Source: Chryseobacterium salipaludis (GTDB lineage: Bacteria; Bacteroidota; Bacteroidia; Flavobacteriales; Weeksellaceae). From it: a stretch of 64,000 bases of DNA. A program made the position numbers and the translations under genes. This document shows positions 63,260 to 64,000 of the stretch, piece after piece. The notes below the pieces were generated by a model, which saw only the letters and a program-made list of their open reading frames with translations, had not been told where the DNA came from and did no database searches. How positions within the stretch are numbered: the first letter of the stretch is position 1; every line of letters begins with the position of its first letter. The stretch spans positions 124,001 to 188,000 of the forward strand of contig NZ_JALHKS010000006.1 in the NCBI RefSeq assembly GCF_022968825.1, written 5' to 3'.

Positions 63260-64000
63260 GACAGGGATGCCAGTTTTTCCTGCAGCAGCGCCAGTTTATC
63301 ATTGGCGTCTTTCTGTTTTTTCAGTTCGTTATCTACTACCTGCTGCGGAGCGCCGGCCATGAATTTCTCATTGCTCAGTTTTTTCTCAACAGAAACAAGG
63401 AAGCCGCGCAAATACGCAATCTCTTCTTCAGTACGCTTCTTCTCGCCTTCAAGATCCAGGTTTTCACTCAGCGGAACTGACACTTCTGTGGAGCCCACGA
63501 GGAAGGAATAGGTTGGCTTATCGGTTTTTTCATTAAAATGAATAACGGAGATATTTGCCAGACGTGTAATCAACTCCTCATTTTCGAAAGCCTGCGCGTT
63601 GGTGAACACCTCTACGCTTTCACGCGGTGAAACGCCTTTGCTCTGACGGTAATTCCGGATGCCGGACACCAGTTCCTTGGTCGTTTCAAAGTTTTTAATC
63701 ACATTGGTATCAAAATCTGTTACCTGTGGTTGCTGTGCAATGACCAGGGCTTCCTCCGGCGTACGTTTGGCGATGTGCTGCCACAATTCCTCGGACAGGA
63801 ACGGCATGAACGGATGCAGAAGTTTCATTAGCTCCTCAAAGTAAGCAACCGTCTGAACATACACCGCTGCGGAAATAGCCATTCCGTAGGCCGGCTTAAT
63901 CGCTTCCAGATACCAGGAACAGAAATCATCCCAAATGAGTTTATACAGAATATGCAATGCATCGGAAATACGGAACTTCTCGAACTGATCTGCCATATCA
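63256..64000 (-). CDS. valS: Valine--tRNA ligase, C-terminal fragment
   Basis: The last 247 residues of ValRS; the N-terminal catalytic part lies beyond the right edge. The anticodon-binding helical domain includes LYKLIWDDFCSWYLEAIKP and LLHPFMPFLSEELWQHI, both typical of ValRS. The C-terminal coiled coil that clamps tRNA is present (about the last 65 residues, KKRTEEEIAYLRGFLVSVEKK region to LALLQEKLASLS). The frame stays open to the window end. It overlaps the DUF4241 gene by 4 bases. Confidence 0.95.
   Translation of the reverse strand, partial: DMADQFEKFRISDALHILYKLIWDDFCSWYLEAIKPAYGMAISAAVYVQTVAYFEELMKLLHPFMPFLSEELWQHIAKRTPEEALVIAQQPQVTDFDTNVIKNFETTKELVSGIRNYRQSKGVSPRESVEVFTNAQAFENEELITRLANISVIHFNEKTDKPTYSFLVGSTEVSVPLSENLDLEGEKKRTEEEIAYLRGFLVSVEKKLSNEKFMAGAPQQVVDNELKKQKDANDKLALLQEKLASLS

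Overview
The window is a stretch of ordinary chromosome from a member of the Bacteroidota, class Flavobacteriia, most likely the Chryseobacterium/Weeksellaceae group. Support comes from SprA (the giant outer-membrane translocon of the type IX secretion system), the maeB-ruvA-sprA gene order, an OmpA porin with thrombospondin type 3 repeats, promoters of the flavobacterial TTG/TANNTTTG type, a split cobalamin-dependent methionine synthase, and the rpsU-xerC-hpf-tRNA cluster. The base composition looks richer in G+C than is usual for Chryseobacterium. There is no phage, transposase, plasmid gene or CRISPR array in the window. The genus is an inference.

Layout. 1-4.8 kb: a heavy-metal RND efflux operon (RND pump cut by the window edge, adaptor, TolC channel) with its two-component system, all on the minus strand. 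4.9-7.0 kb: four tRNA genes, a tRNA-half relic, then hpf, xerC and rpsU. 7.1-12.5 kb: an AddA/RecB-type helicase-nuclease, ferritin, an LTxxQ-motif periplasmic protein and a tyrosine-rich secreted protein. 12.7-27.4 kb: cysS-folE, then a long minus-strand run of sugar kinase, maeB, ruvA and sprA, then mrp-nifU for Fe-S assembly. 27.6-32.2 kb: envelope and stress genes (DUF4142 lipoprotein, dicarboxylate symporter, BON proteins), alkB and yebC. 32.3-38 kb: ompA, smpB, an ABC-F ATPase and two ferritin-like genes with frameshifts. 38-43.3 kb: recJ, an acetyltransferase-like protein, and a KefF/KefC-like pair. 43.4-53.5 kb: a methionine-biosynthesis region (metF, metH C-terminal part, a fatty-acid desaturase, metH N-terminal part, metZ, homoserine dehydrogenase, metX) headed by a SAM-I riboswitch. 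53.6-64 kb: osmC, a small acetyltransferase, speB, an NfeD-like/flotillin operon, speA, and a minus-strand run of valS, DUF4241, ribokinase, hydrolase, cobalamin adenosyltransferase and thiamine pyrophosphokinase.

How the genes work together. The methionine block carries carbon from aspartate semialdehyde to methionine: homoserine dehydrogenase, homoserine acyltransferase, sulfhydrylase, then methyl transfer by the split MetH fed by MetF. The SAM riboswitch sits at its promoter-proximal end. SpeA and SpeB would make putrescine through agmatine, but a flotillin operon lies between them. Mrp and NifU handle Fe-S clusters. SmpB, HPF, S21 and ABC-F act on ribosomes.

Most unusual points: an ABC-F protein with one intact and one fully degenerate composite ATP site; a tRNA-Thr 5'-half relic with a perfect hairpin in place of the D-arm; a SAM-I leader whose aptamer motif recurs over the metX start codon; split metH halves separated by a desaturase and bracketed by inverted GC-rich repeats; and paired single-base frameshifts in twin ferritin-like genes.
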